Assembly: GCA_021801605.1 (NCBI GenBank)
Contig: JAJYXU010000033.1
Location: 1-39,894 of the forward strand
Origin: Bacteroidota bacterium
GTDB taxonomy: Bacteria > Bacteroidota > Ignavibacteria > Ignavibacteriales > Melioribacteraceae
Length of the DNA: 39,894 nucleotides
Reading direction: 5' to 3'
Positions 25,347-34,327 of the stretch are shown piece after piece. Positions within the stretch are counted from its first letter, which is position 1; the number at the start of each line of letters is the position of its first letter. The notes under the pieces were generated by a model that worked only from the letters and a program-made list of their open reading frames with translations, did no database searches and was not told the origin of the DNA. The position numbers were made by a program, and so were the translations under genes.

Positions 25347-25778
25347 ATGATTTTTAACGGAGAGAACTTGCCGGAAAATGTTTACGTAAAAGAAGTTCCC
25401 AGCGATCCTGATCTTCTGCCGCAGCTTGAGGAATTTATTATGGAGTTAGCAATAAAATCACATCTTAGCGATGATAAATTAAACAGCTTAGCCCTTTCCT
25501 TCTCAGAAGCTGCCTCTAACAGCATCGTTCACGGAAATAAACTCGATAAAAATAAAAAAGTTAGAATTACTGTTCTTGTAAATGAAAAAAGTATGACGGT
25601 AATTATAAAAGATGAAGGAAAAGGTTTTAATATTAATACCGTTCCGGATCCAACAAAACCAGAAAATATATTGAAAGACAGCGGCAGAGGAATTCATATC
25701 ATGCGTTCCTTTCTTGACGATCTCCGGTACAACTTCACGCCTACAGGCACAGAAACCATTTTAGAAATTAGTCTGTAA
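25347..25778 (+). CDS. RsbW-type ATPase/anti-sigma-like kinase domain protein
   Basis: Small GHKL-fold protein of the RsbW/SpoIIAB class (HATPase_c_2), 143 residues. The N-box is FSEAASNSIVHGN (E54, N58), G1 is KDEGKGFN, and G2 is SGRGIHIMRSF. Such proteins bind ATP and act as serine kinases and anti-sigma factors or partners of STAS proteins. ATG 25347 is the outer start; TTG 25368 with a GGAGAG site is a plausible alternative. No anti-anti-sigma (STAS) or phosphatase gene is adjacent. It may control the surrounding envelope genes, but that is inference. Confidence 0.88.
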   Translation: MIFNGENLPENVYVKEVPSDPDLLPQLEEFIMELAIKSHLSDDKLNSLALSFSEAASNSIVHGNKLDKNKKVRITVLVNEKSMTVIIKDEGKGFNINTVPDPTKPENILKDSGRGIHIMRSFLDDLRYNFTPTGTETILEISL

Positions 25779-25880
25779 TAATTATTTCTAAAAATTTATC
25801 TCAAATTTGATTTATGAAATTTGAGTCCAATCCTATATATTTTGTATGAGAAACTTTTAACAAACTCATTAGGAGGAATA

Positions 25881-26846
25881 ATGGCTCGAAAAAAAATCGC
25901 TTTAATCGGCGGCGGACAGATAGGCGGTGTTCTTGTTCAGCTTATCGCACAAAAACGACTGGGAGATGTTGTATTATTTGATATTGTTGAGGATTTACCA
26001 CAAGGCAAAACTCTGGATATTGCTGAAGCTTCACGTGTTGATATGTTTGATGTGAATATCAAAGGCACAAATTCTTATGAAGATATTAAAGATGCCGACT
26101 TAGTAATCATCACCGCAGGTTTACCTCGCAAACCCGGCATGAGCCGTGACGATCTTCTTGTAACAAATGCTAAGATTATGCAGACTGTTGCCGAGAATGT
26201 AAAAAAATATGCACCTAATTCAATCGTTATTGTTATTTCCAATCCACTTGATGCAATGGTAACCCTTTTCCAGAAGATTACGGGATTCCCAACAAATCGT
26301 GTTATTGGTCAAGCTGGAGTTCTAGATTCTTCACGCTTCGCTACATTTATTGCATGGGAACTTGGTGTTTCAGTGAAAGATGTTAACGCTTTAGTTCTAG
26401 GTGGTCACGGAGATACGATGGTTCCAATCGTTCGTTACTCAAACGTAAATGGAATTCCGGTTATGGAATTGCTCGAAAGAAAGTATAATGATAAAGCCAA
26501 AGCAAAAGAAGTGATGGATGCGATGGTTAACAGAACTAAAATGGCAGGCGGAGAAGTTATAAAATTATTGAAAACCGGTTCCGCATTTTATTCACCCGCA
26601 GCTTCCGCTATTGCAATGGCAGAAGCAATCTTGTTTGATGAGAAAAGAATTCTTCCTACTTGTGCTTTCTTAAACGGCGAATTTGGAATCAAAGGTTATT
26701 ACGTTGGAGTTCCGGCTGTGCTTGGAGCAAATGGCGCCGAACGCGTAATTGAGTTTGCACTTGATGCTGAGGAAAAAACAGCATTAGACAATTCAGTTAA
26801 CGCAGTTAAAGGATTGGTTGAAGATATGACGAGACTTGGATTTTAA
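25881..26846 (+). CDS. mdh: Malate dehydrogenase
   Basis: NAD-dependent malate/oxaloacetate interconversion (TCA cycle). From ATG 25881, which follows a perfect AGGAGG, it has 321 residues; the longer frame from 25821 adds an untypical N-terminus. Features: GGGQIGG nucleotide-binding loop, Asp34 that selects NAD, the substrate-loop arginines R83 and R89 ([11 protein letters not shown]), SNPLD, and catalytic His176 (LGGHGDTM). This is the LDH-like MDH subtype; Arg83 at the specificity position supports malate over lactate. A strong terminator follows. Confidence 0.97.
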   Translation: MARKKIALIGGGQIGGVLVQLIAQKRLGDVVLFDIVEDLPQGKTLDIAEASRVDMFDVNIKGTNSYEDIKDADLVIITAGLPRKPGMSRDDLLVTNAKIMQTVAENVKKYAPNSIVIVISNPLDAMVTLFQKITGFPTNRVIGQAGVLDSSRFATFIAWELGVSVKDVNALVLGGHGDTMVPIVRYSNVNGIPVMELLERKYNDKAKAKEVMDAMVNRTKMAGGEVIKLLKTGSAFYSPAASAIAMAEAILFDEKRILPTCAFLNGEFGIKGYYVGVPAVLGANGAERVIEFALDAEEKTALDNSVNAVKGLVEDMTRLGF

Positions 26847-26872
26847 ACTAGTTGATGATTTCTATAAATAAG

Positions 26873-26902
26873 AAAATCCCGCCAAGGCGGGATTTTTCTT
26901 TT
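26873..26902. terminator. Bidirectional intrinsic terminator between mdh and rpmA
   Basis: AAAATCCCGCC paired with GGCGGGATTTT (26873-26896) forms a GC-rich stem with T-rich tail on the plus strand and an A/T-rich tail on the minus strand. It serves the convergent mdh and rpmA transcripts. Confidence 0.9.
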
Positions 26903-26920
26903 TTAAACCTAATAAATTAT

Positions 26921-27190
26921 TTATGCAGCAACTTCGCTAGCTTCGTAAACACTAATGAACTGTCTATCGTTCTTTTTCCTTTCGAATTTTACAACTCCAT
27001 TTATAGTTGCAAACAAAGAATGATCTCCGGCTTTCATTACATTTTTACCGGGATGAAAATTTGTTCCTTTTTGACGGACAAGTATTGAACCCGCTGTAAC
27101 TTTTTCGCCGCCGAATGCTTTAACACCGAGGTATTGCGGATTACTATCGCGACCGTTTCTGGATGAACCTTGACCTTTTTTATGTGCCAT
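26921..27190 (-). CDS. rpmA: 50S ribosomal protein L27
   Basis: Eighty-nine residues starting [19 protein letters not shown] with the usual [20 protein letters not shown] and [10 protein letters not shown] motifs. The N-terminal tail reaches the peptidyl-transferase centre. The protein starts directly with MAHKKG, so no Firmicutes-type cleaved extension is present. It lies 17 bases after rplU. Confidence 0.97.
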   Translation of the reverse strand: MAHKKGQGSSRNGRDSNPQYLGVKAFGGEKVTAGSILVRQKGTNFHPGKNVMKAGDHSLFATINGVVKFERKKNDRQFISVYEASEVAA

Positions 27191-27207
27191 TATTAAATCC
27201 TCCGTTA

Positions 27208-27516
27208 CTAAGAGATCTTAGTAACTTCAATTCTTGTTAATAATTGTCTGTGTCCGTTCTTACGTTTATAAGAAATTCTTCTTTTCTTTTTGAACACAAT
27301 TACTTTTTCATCTTTAAGATGCTCTAAAACTTTAGCTTGAACTGTAGCGCCTTTTATAGTTGGTGTTCCAACTTTTGTTGCTTTATCATCGCCTAAAACC
27401 AATACAGAATCAAACGTGATTTCGGCATTAGGTTCAGCTTTTAAGCGCGGAACATAATACTTATTGTTTTCCAGAACCTTAAATTGTTGTCCAGCGATAT
27501 CAACCACTGCAAACAT
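27208..27516 (-). CDS. rplU: 50S ribosomal protein L21
   Basis: From ATG 27516 it has 102 residues: [23 protein letters not shown], with the YKRKNGHRQ signature near the end. Two adjacent ATG codons exist (27519 and 27516); GGAGGA directly precedes the first, so the second has the better spacing. It is the first gene of the rplU-rpmA operon, with a sigma70-type promoter just upstream. Confidence 0.96.
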   Translation of the reverse strand: MFAVVDIAGQQFKVLENNKYYVPRLKAEPNAEITFDSVLVLGDDKATKVGTPTIKGATVQAKVLEHLKDEKVIVFKKKRRISYKRKNGHRQLLTRIEVTKIS

Positions 27517-27548
27517 CATTCCTCCAAATACTCGATTTTTGAGCTGTA

Positions 27549-27578
27549 AATATAATAGAAAGACCTTATCCTTGTCAA
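27549..27578 (-). promoter_or_regulatory. Sigma70-type promoter of rplU-rpmA
   Basis: On the minus strand consensus TTGACA (27578-27573) is followed 17 bases later by TTATAT (27555-27550), or 18 bases later by TATATT. A leader of about 25 bases carrying GGAGG leads to rplU. The near-consensus -35 helps define the promoter style of this organism. Confidence 0.75.
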
Positions 27579-27792
27579 TAAATAGATGAATTAAAATTCA
27601 TTAGTGGAATTTGACCGGAAAGGTTGCGATTAAAAAAAAGTTATCTCAATATTGGCATAGAAATACTCAATATTACCTCTTTACCCATAAAAGAGAGTAT
27701 GTCTTTGTAGGTAAAAGTGGATAAATCAATTTAATCCCAAAAACTGATCTCAAATTTTTAGTTTTTTTTACGATAATTAGATTATAGGTGAG

Positions 27793-30700
27793 ATGGCAAT
27801 TCAAATGAATTTAGTATGCAAATGTTATAGACTTAATCTGGTATTGGGGTTATTCCTCGTGGAATTATTTTTCATTCTTCAGATCCCAACCTATTCTCAA
27901 AGTTTCCCGGTCAAAACATATACTTTAGCTAACGGTCTGAACACAAATTTTATTCATGACGTTACACAGGACAAGCAAGGTCGTATGTGGTTCGCTACAG
28001 AATTCGGAGTCTCTGTTTATGATGGCTACTCATGGAAAAATTACATGGAAGAAGACGGATTACCTCGAACAGAATATTTTCAAATAAAAGTAGATAGCAA
28101 TAATAATATAATTGCAGTTCCCTGCTGGAGTAATCAGCGCATAGCAATTTTTACAAACAATAAATGGCAGTTGATAAATAATTTACCATCCTTAAAAGGA
28201 AATATTAAATATTATACTTCTTTCGATTTAATCTATGAAAAGAATAAATTGATTTTGTTTTTAGGCACCCTAGAAGGTGTTTATAAATACGAAGATAACA
28301 AGTGGACCAATATTTCAGTAAAAGAAGGATTAATTAACAACCAAGTTAATACAATAAAAAATATCAATAATAAGTTATATGTCTGCACAGAAAATGGGCT
28401 GTCAATAATTGAAAATGGAAAAGTAGATAACAGTCTAAACTCAATTCTAAAAGCGCCATCAAAAAAAATCAAGTCAATAGAATTTGAAGACCATAGTAGT
28501 GCGAACATCACATTGTGGTTACTCGGGAAAGAATGGATCGGAACCATCCAGAGAGGAAAATTCACATTAGTAACTTCAAACAATCGTATGAGAGTTGTTT
28601 CACCGGAACAAAGACAAACTCATGTATTTATGACGTACGATAAAAAGGATAGAATCTATTATGGTACAGACCTAAACAAATTCTATCTGGAAAAATCAAC
28701 AAACAAAATTACATCTATAGGGCAAGAAAACGGATTTACAGATTCTGGCAACTCTGCAGCTTTTCTCGACCGAGAGTCGAATCTTTGGTTCACCAGTTAC
28801 CGCGGTATTGATAAAATCAGCAATATGCCTTTTCTTAATTATTTCAAAGAGAATGGTTTACTTGAAAATGAAGTGGTGTCAATTCTTGAAGTCGAGCCTG
28901 GCTATCTTATTTTCGGTCACAATTATGGTTTGACTTTTCTAAAGAAAGGTAAATTCACTACTGTTGATTTAACTAATCTATCCCATAACCGTTTATACGA
29001 ATCGCGTATCATGGATCTATGCAAGGATTCGATAGGAAATGTTTGGATTGCCGGGTCTGAACTGGGCGTGGGTAAAATCATCAATGGCAAAGAAATCGTA
29101 TGGATTAATGAAAAGAAAATTATTCAAGCCAGGTCTGTAAAAACAGATACACATGGAATAGTTTGGGTTGGGGCTGAAGAAGGTCTCTTCAAAGTTTCCG
29201 AAGATCGTTCAAAACTAGTCTTGGTTAACAATAAAGAATTTAGAAAAATTCGAAAATTATTTTGTGATAGTGATGGCTCCGTATTTGGAGCCACTGCGCA
29301 AGGTTTAGCGCTTTATAAAAACGGTCATTTTAAGAAAATATCAGATGTTAGATTACAACTAGGTAATAGCTCTTATGCTATTGATGATTACACCGATAAT
29401 AAAAAACTTCTCGGAACGGCTGCAGGCTTATTCATTCTTGAGAACGGATTCATAAAAAAATTCCAAGAGAACAATTTCAGCATAGATAGAAAAATCTTTT
29501 TAATTACACACGATAGAAATAATCATTACTGGTTTGGAACTGATAATGGTGTAGTCAAATGGGATGGTAAAGAATCACGAAGATTCAGTGTTGAAAATGG
29601 ACTTGCAGGAACAGAAACTAACCGCTCTGCCTGCATTATAAATTCATTTGGAGAAGTATGGATTGGAACCGACCGCGGTTTATCTTGCTATATTCCACTA
29701 TATGATACCGGTATAAAACCGCCAATTATAAATTCAGTTCAAATAGAGGATTCAAAAGGAATTTTTGATTACCTAGACAAGCCGATTGAGAAAAGTCATG
29801 ACGAGAATTCCATTTTTTTCCACTTTAGAGCAACATCATTGATCAACGAAAAATTTATGCAATATAGAGTAAAGCTGGAGGGACTTGATAAAGATTGGAC
29901 AAACGTTGGATACAATAATAATATCAGATATACTCACCTTCCGCCCGGTCATTACCGATTATATATTCAAACAAAGAATTTGGGAAGTGAATGGAGCCAA
30001 CCGCTTATATCCAACATACTGACTATTGATAATCCATACTATGTCCAATGGTGGTTCATATTACTTTCTTTTTCGATTATAATTTTATTTCTCTTTTTCG
30101 GATATACTTATTTTTTACAAAGAAAATACAACTCCAAACTTGAGCAAGAAGTAAAAACAAGAACCAAATCTTTGCAGGAATCTGAAGGCAAGTTAAGAAC
30201 AATTTTGGAAAACGCTCCAAATACTATTTCATCTATCAACAATAAAGGGGAAATACTTTTTATCAATCAACCGGATGAGGAATTTCCAAATACAGAAAGT
30301 AATTTCAAAAGTATATTGGATAATATCCCGAAAGAGAAAATAATTTATGTCCAGAATATTCTTTCAGAAGTTTTCAAAGATAAAAAAACAGTTAGGTACG
30401 AGATAAATTACAAAGATCAAAATAATATTGAACATTGGCTGGAAAACAGTATTAGTCCTGTAATTTCCGATCACGGGGTGACAGAAGCAATTACCATTTC
30501 TAACGATGTAACAGAGCGAAAATTATACGGAGCTGTAAAGGAGGAAATTGAAGAGAGACAAAGCGCGATTTTTAAGGTTATTCCTCTTGTCTTGTATAAC
30601 TGTGTCGCTGGAAGTAGATTTGCAGCGCTTTGGATGACCGAAAATGTTTCTACCATTACAGGTTTTGATCCGGATAAATTTCTTTATGAAGAATATTTCT

Positions 30701-32025
30701 GGGAATCACGGATTCATCCTGATGATAAAGGAAATGTTCTACAAGAATTTAATAAACTTAAATCCGGCAGTTCCGTTAAAGTTGAGTACCGTTTTCTATG
30801 CGCCGATGGTTCATACAAATGGTTTTTAGACTATACGGTTCCAAAAAAAATAGAGAATCCGGATCATATAGAATATATCGGAATCTGGCTAGAAATTACT
30901 GAGAGAAAACAGATGCAGGAAAGATTAGTTAAACTCAATGAGTGCCTTTTAAGTTTTGGAGTTGACCCGGTTCAAAATATAAATAGTTTAGTAGCGCTTT
31001 GCTACCATGAGCTAAATGCCGCCGGTGCTTATTACAATTCTATTAAAAATGGGAAATCTTTTTCTGCGGGTAAATTGAGTACTCTAATTGGTTATAAAGA
31101 TATAGATGAGCATGGGAATCAAATTTGCAACTATATTGTCAATGGAGAAAAATCTTTTGTACGTTTGATCCGAGATTTTCATGAAACAGAATACGCTAAG
31201 AAGGACCCCAATGTTATTAAATACAATTTGAAAACATTACTTGGCATACCGGTAACCTTTGGCGAATCGATAAAAGGTTCTTTATGCGTAGTTTATCAGG
31301 AAGACAGAACGCCAACTGAAGATGATCAGAAACTTCTAAGCATCATTAGTTCTGCAATCGCAATCGAGGAAGAACGTCTCTCCTCACAAGAAGTAATTCA
31401 AAATTCTCTTCAAGAAAAAGAGATACTTCTTAAAGAACTCCATCATAGAGTTAAAAATAACTTGCAGGTTATATCTTCCCTACTTTATCTCCAGTCCGCT
31501 GATATTGAAGACGAAAAAATACAATCTCTATTTCAAGACAGCACAAGCCGCATTAGATCTATGTCGTTAGTTTATGAAAAATTATTCCTGTCGGCAGACT
31601 TTACAAACCTCAATTTTGTCGACTACGTAAACAACCTAATAAGTTACCTTATCGATACCTATTCCACAAAAACCTATATTTCAAAAAAAATAGAGATAGA
31701 TGATATTTTCATGTCCATTGATACCGTAGTTCCTTGCGGTTTAATTATAAATGAATTGGTAACTAATTCTCTTAAATATGCTTTCCCGAACGATTTTGTA
31801 AAGACTCCGGAGATAAAAATTTCTCTTCAACTGAACGAGAAAAGATTTGTTCTTATCGTTGCAGATAATGGAATAGGGTTGCCCGATGATATTAGTCTTG
31901 AAAATGAACAAAAAACTTTGGGATTAAAATTAATAAATATGCTAACAGCTCAACTTTATGGTACAATTCAGTTAGAAAGGAATAATGGAACTGAATACCA
32001 AATCACTTTTAATGAAAAGATCTGA
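27793..32025 (+). CDS. Periplasmic-propeller sensor histidine kinase (Reg_prop/Y_Y_Y-PAS-GAF-HisKA_2)
   Basis: There are 1410 residues. A signal/anchor segment (about 14-34) precedes a periplasmic beta-propeller with Reg_prop repeats, for example GRMWFATEFGVSVYDG, NLWFTSYRGID, HYWFGTDNGVVKWDG and EVWIGTDRGL. A Y_Y_Y domain follows at about 680-750 (LEGLDKDWTNVG, LPPGHYRLYIQ), then a single membrane helix (about 752-776). The cytoplasmic part has two PAS domains (about 795-905 and 930-1035), a GAF-like domain (about 1050-1190), HisKA_2 with the His pair 1217-1218 (ELHHRVKNNLQ), and a HATPase domain (INELVTNSLKYAF, DNGIGLPDD). The ATG at 27793 has AGGTGAG close by; ATG 27805 is the alternative. 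Five bases separate it from the next kinase. Ligand unknown; Bacteroidota relatives often sense glycans. Confidence 0.93.
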   Translation: MAIQMNLVCKCYRLNLVLGLFLVELFFILQIPTYSQSFPVKTYTLANGLNTNFIHDVTQDKQGRMWFATEFGVSVYDGYSWKNYMEEDGLPRTEYFQIKVDSNNNIIAVPCWSNQRIAIFTNNKWQLINNLPSLKGNIKYYTSFDLIYEKNKLILFLGTLEGVYKYEDNKWTNISVKEGLINNQVNTIKNINNKLYVCTENGLSIIENGKVDNSLNSILKAPSKKIKSIEFEDHSSANITLWLLGKEWIGTIQRGKFTLVTSNNRMRVVSPEQRQTHVFMTYDKKDRIYYGTDLNKFYLEKSTNKITSIGQENGFTDSGNSAAFLDRESNLWFTSYRGIDKISNMPFLNYFKENGLLENEVVSILEVEPGYLIFGHNYGLTFLKKGKFTTVDLTNLSHNRLYESRIMDLCKDSIGNVWIAGSELGVGKIINGKEIVWINEKKIIQARSVKTDTHGIVWVGAEEGLFKVSEDRSKLVLVNNKEFRKIRKLFCDSDGSVFGATAQGLALYKNGHFKKISDVRLQLGNSSYAIDDYTDNKKLLGTAAGLFILENGFIKKFQENNFSIDRKIFLITHDRNNHYWFGTDNGVVKWDGKESRRFSVENGLAGTETNRSACIINSFGEVWIGTDRGLSCYIPLYDTGIKPPIINSVQIEDSKGIFDYLDKPIEKSHDENSIFFHFRATSLINEKFMQYRVKLEGLDKDWTNVGYNNNIRYTHLPPGHYRLYIQTKNLGSEWSQPLISNILTIDNPYYVQWWFILLSFSIIILFLFFGYTYFLQRKYNSKLEQEVKTRTKSLQESEGKLRTILENAPNTISSINNKGEILFINQPDEEFPNTESNFKSILDNIPKEKIIYVQNILSEVFKDKKTVRYEINYKDQNNIEHWLENSISPVISDHGVTEAITISNDVTERKLYGAVKEEIEERQSAIFKVIPLVLYNCVAGSRFAALWMTENVSTITGFDPDKFLYEEYFWESRIHPDDKGNVLQEFNKLKSGSSVKVEYRFLCADGSYKWFLDYTVPKKIENPDHIEYIGIWLEITERKQMQERLVKLNECLLSFGVDPVQNINSLVALCYHELNAAGAYYNSIKNGKSFSAGKLSTLIGYKDIDEHGNQICNYIVNGEKSFVRLIRDFHETEYAKKDPNVIKYNLKTLLGIPVTFGESIKGSLCVVYQEDRTPTEDDQKLLSIISSAIAIEEERLSSQEVIQNSLQEKEILLKELHHRVKNNLQVISSLLYLQSADIEDEKIQSLFQDSTSRIRSMSLVYEKLFLSADFTNLNFVDYVNNLISYLIDTYSTKTYISKKIEIDDIFMSIDTVVPCGLIINELVTNSLKYAFPNDFVKTPEIKISLQLNEKRFVLIVADNGIGLPDDISLENEQKTLGLKLINMLTAQLYGTIQLERNNGTEYQITFNEKI

Positions 32026-32030
32026 TTCTT

Positions 32031-34304
32031 ATGAAGTCGAAACATAAAATATTAATAGTGGAAGACGAGACAATAATTGCAATGGAGTTATCGCATCGTC
32101 TGAAACGCGCAGGATATGATGTAGTAGCAGCAGTTGCCTCCGGCAAAGAAGCAATTAAGGAAACTGCCGAGCTGTTACCGGACCTGATCTTGATGGATAT
32201 TCATATCAGCGGAAGTTTAGACGGGATTGAAACAGCAGAAATCATCCATTCAGCACAAGACATTCCAATTATTTATCTAACTGCTTTCTCGGATGACAAG
32301 ACTTTAGAAAGAGCAAAACTTACAGAACCATATGGATTTTTGATAAAGCCGTTTGAAGAGAGAGAATTAGAAACTACAATAGAAGTTGCATTATACAAAC
32401 GTGCCGTTGGACTGAGACAGCGCGAGAATGAATTGTGGTTAGATGCTACCTTAAAAAATATCAACGATGGAATAATAACAACAGACATTGACGGAAATAT
32501 CAATTTTGTAAATAATGCCGCTATTGAAATTTTGTCTACGAGTAGAGCAAATATATTAGCGCAGACTGTGAAAAATGTTTTACGTGTCCATGATTATGAG
32601 ACAAAGACCGAGCTGGAAAATCCGGTTTTAATGTTGCTGGAAAACCGTTCGGCAGAGATTAAGAATAAAGAGATGATCCTGCAACGAATTGATTCTTACC
32701 CAATCATCATTGAAGCTACTACATCAGTCATCAAAGATGAATATGAAGCAATTTCCGGGGCTGTTTTGGTTTTCAGAGATATCTCTGTTAAAAAAAATGC
32801 CGATGAAGCTCTTAGGAAAAGTGAAGAGCGTTACCGCGCTGTTGTTGAACAGAGTACAGACGGAATAATTCTTTTCGAAATTGATACCCTTAAGGTCATT
32901 AAATCAAATCTCGCCTACCAAAAAATGTTCGACTATTCTGAAGATGAATTGTTAAACCTAACAGCATTTGATTTGATGGCAAATAATGTAAATAACATAG
33001 GCGATTCACTTAACAAAGCTGTAAGGTCTAGAAATATTTCGATAGGAGAAAGAAGAGACAGACGTAAGGATGGATCTTTTATAGATGTCGAAGTAACCAT
33101 TAGTATTATAAGCTATTTAAATAGAGAAGTTCTATGCGTTATAGCACGCGATATCAGCGAGAAGAAAAAAATTGAGAAAATAATTAGAGAGTCCGAGCAA
33201 ACCTACAGAACTTTATTTGAATCTATGACGCAAGGCATTATTTATCAAGATAAAGAAGGAAATATAATTTCTGCCAATCCCGCTGCTTTTAGAATTTTGG
33301 GACTTTCTATGGATGGAATGATCGGTCAATTATCTATAGACCCGAAATGGAGAAACATCCACAAGAGCGATACTGAATTTAGAGGCGAAGAGCACCCATC
33401 CATTACTGCATTAAGAACTGGGCAAAAAGTTACTGATGTTCATATAAAAATATATAACCCAAAAGAAAAAGTTCATAAATGGATACTTCTTGATGCCATT
33501 CCTGAATTTAGAGAAGGTGAATCAAAACCATACCGAATCTTTACAATATTTTCAGATATAACCGAACAGAAAAATCTTCTTGATGAATTGGAAAAATCTC
33601 AAGAAAGATTAAAGGAAATGAACGCTACAAAAGATAAATTTTTTTCCATTGTTGCTCACGACCTCAAATCTCCGTTCCAGGGCATATTAGGCTTTTCAAG
33701 TATCTTGGCGGAAAACACCGATGACCTGACTAATGAAGAAGTAAAACGAATTTCTACAAACATCCATAAAGCGACAAAAAATCTCTACCTATTAATAGAT
33801 CACCTATTAAGTTGGTCCCGGCTTCAGACGAACCGGATGGAATGCATATTGGAGAAGTTGGTACTGCAAGAGGTGGTTATTTATGCAATAAATCTTGTCA
33901 CTCCTAACGCAATGGGAAAATCAGTTACAATCGAGGGAACAATCAATAAAGATGTTTCTGTTCGAGCAGATGAAAGAATGCTCGCCTCTATCTGTGAAAA
34001 TTTACTTTCCAATGCTATCAAGTTTAGCCAAAGAGGCGGAATGATTACCGTCTCCAGTAAATTTGTTGGCGACTTTGTGGAAGTATGTGTGAGCGATAAT
34101 GGAGTGGGAATTAATAAAGATGATATGGATAAACTTTTCAAGATTGAGTATAGCCACACATCCAAAGGGACGGAGGGAGAAGCAGGCACGGGACTTGGTT
34201 TAATACTCTGTCATGAAATGGTCAATAAACTTGGCGGTAGAATTTGGGTGGAAAGTGAAATTGGAAAAGGTTCCTCTTTCTACTTTACACTGCCAAAAGC
34301 TTGA
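32031..34304 (+). CDS. Receiver-PAS-PAS-PAS-histidine kinase hybrid
   Basis: There are 757 residues, cytoplasmic, without membrane segments. An N-terminal receiver domain (1-~118) has acidic residues E11-D12, phospho-acceptor Asp56 (LILMDIH), Thr84 and Lys107 (LIKPF). Three PAS domains follow (about 136-250, 262-382 and 386-510), then HisKA with His543 (FSIVAHDLKSPFQG) and a HATPase domain (NLLSNAIKFS, DNGVGINK, GTGLGLILCHEM). It lies five bases after the propeller kinase and is surely cotranscribed. The receiver is the logical phosphate acceptor from the upstream HisKA_2 kinase, and the kinase then signals onwards, but no DNA-binding output regulator is nearby. The partner is therefore unknown. 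Confidence 0.93.
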   Translation: MKSKHKILIVEDETIIAMELSHRLKRAGYDVVAAVASGKEAIKETAELLPDLILMDIHISGSLDGIETAEIIHSAQDIPIIYLTAFSDDKTLERAKLTEPYGFLIKPFEERELETTIEVALYKRAVGLRQRENELWLDATLKNINDGIITTDIDGNINFVNNAAIEILSTSRANILAQTVKNVLRVHDYETKTELENPVLMLLENRSAEIKNKEMILQRIDSYPIIIEATTSVIKDEYEAISGAVLVFRDISVKKNADEALRKSEERYRAVVEQSTDGIILFEIDTLKVIKSNLAYQKMFDYSEDELLNLTAFDLMANNVNNIGDSLNKAVRSRNISIGERRDRRKDGSFIDVEVTISIISYLNREVLCVIARDISEKKKIEKIIRESEQTYRTLFESMTQGIIYQDKEGNIISANPAAFRILGLSMDGMIGQLSIDPKWRNIHKSDTEFRGEEHPSITALRTGQKVTDVHIKIYNPKEKVHKWILLDAIPEFREGESKPYRIFTIFSDITEQKNLLDELEKSQERLKEMNATKDKFFSIVAHDLKSPFQGILGFSSILAENTDDLTNEEVKRISTNIHKATKNLYLLIDHLLSWSRLQTNRMECILEKLVLQEVVIYAINLVTPNAMGKSVTIEGTINKDVSVRADERMLASICENLLSNAIKFSQRGGMITVSSKFVGDFVEVCVSDNGVGINKDDMDKLFKIEYSHTSKGTEGEAGTGLGLILCHEMVNKLGGRIWVESEIGKGSSFYFTLPKA

Positions 34305-34327
34305 TTATTATTTTAGATACGATTCCG

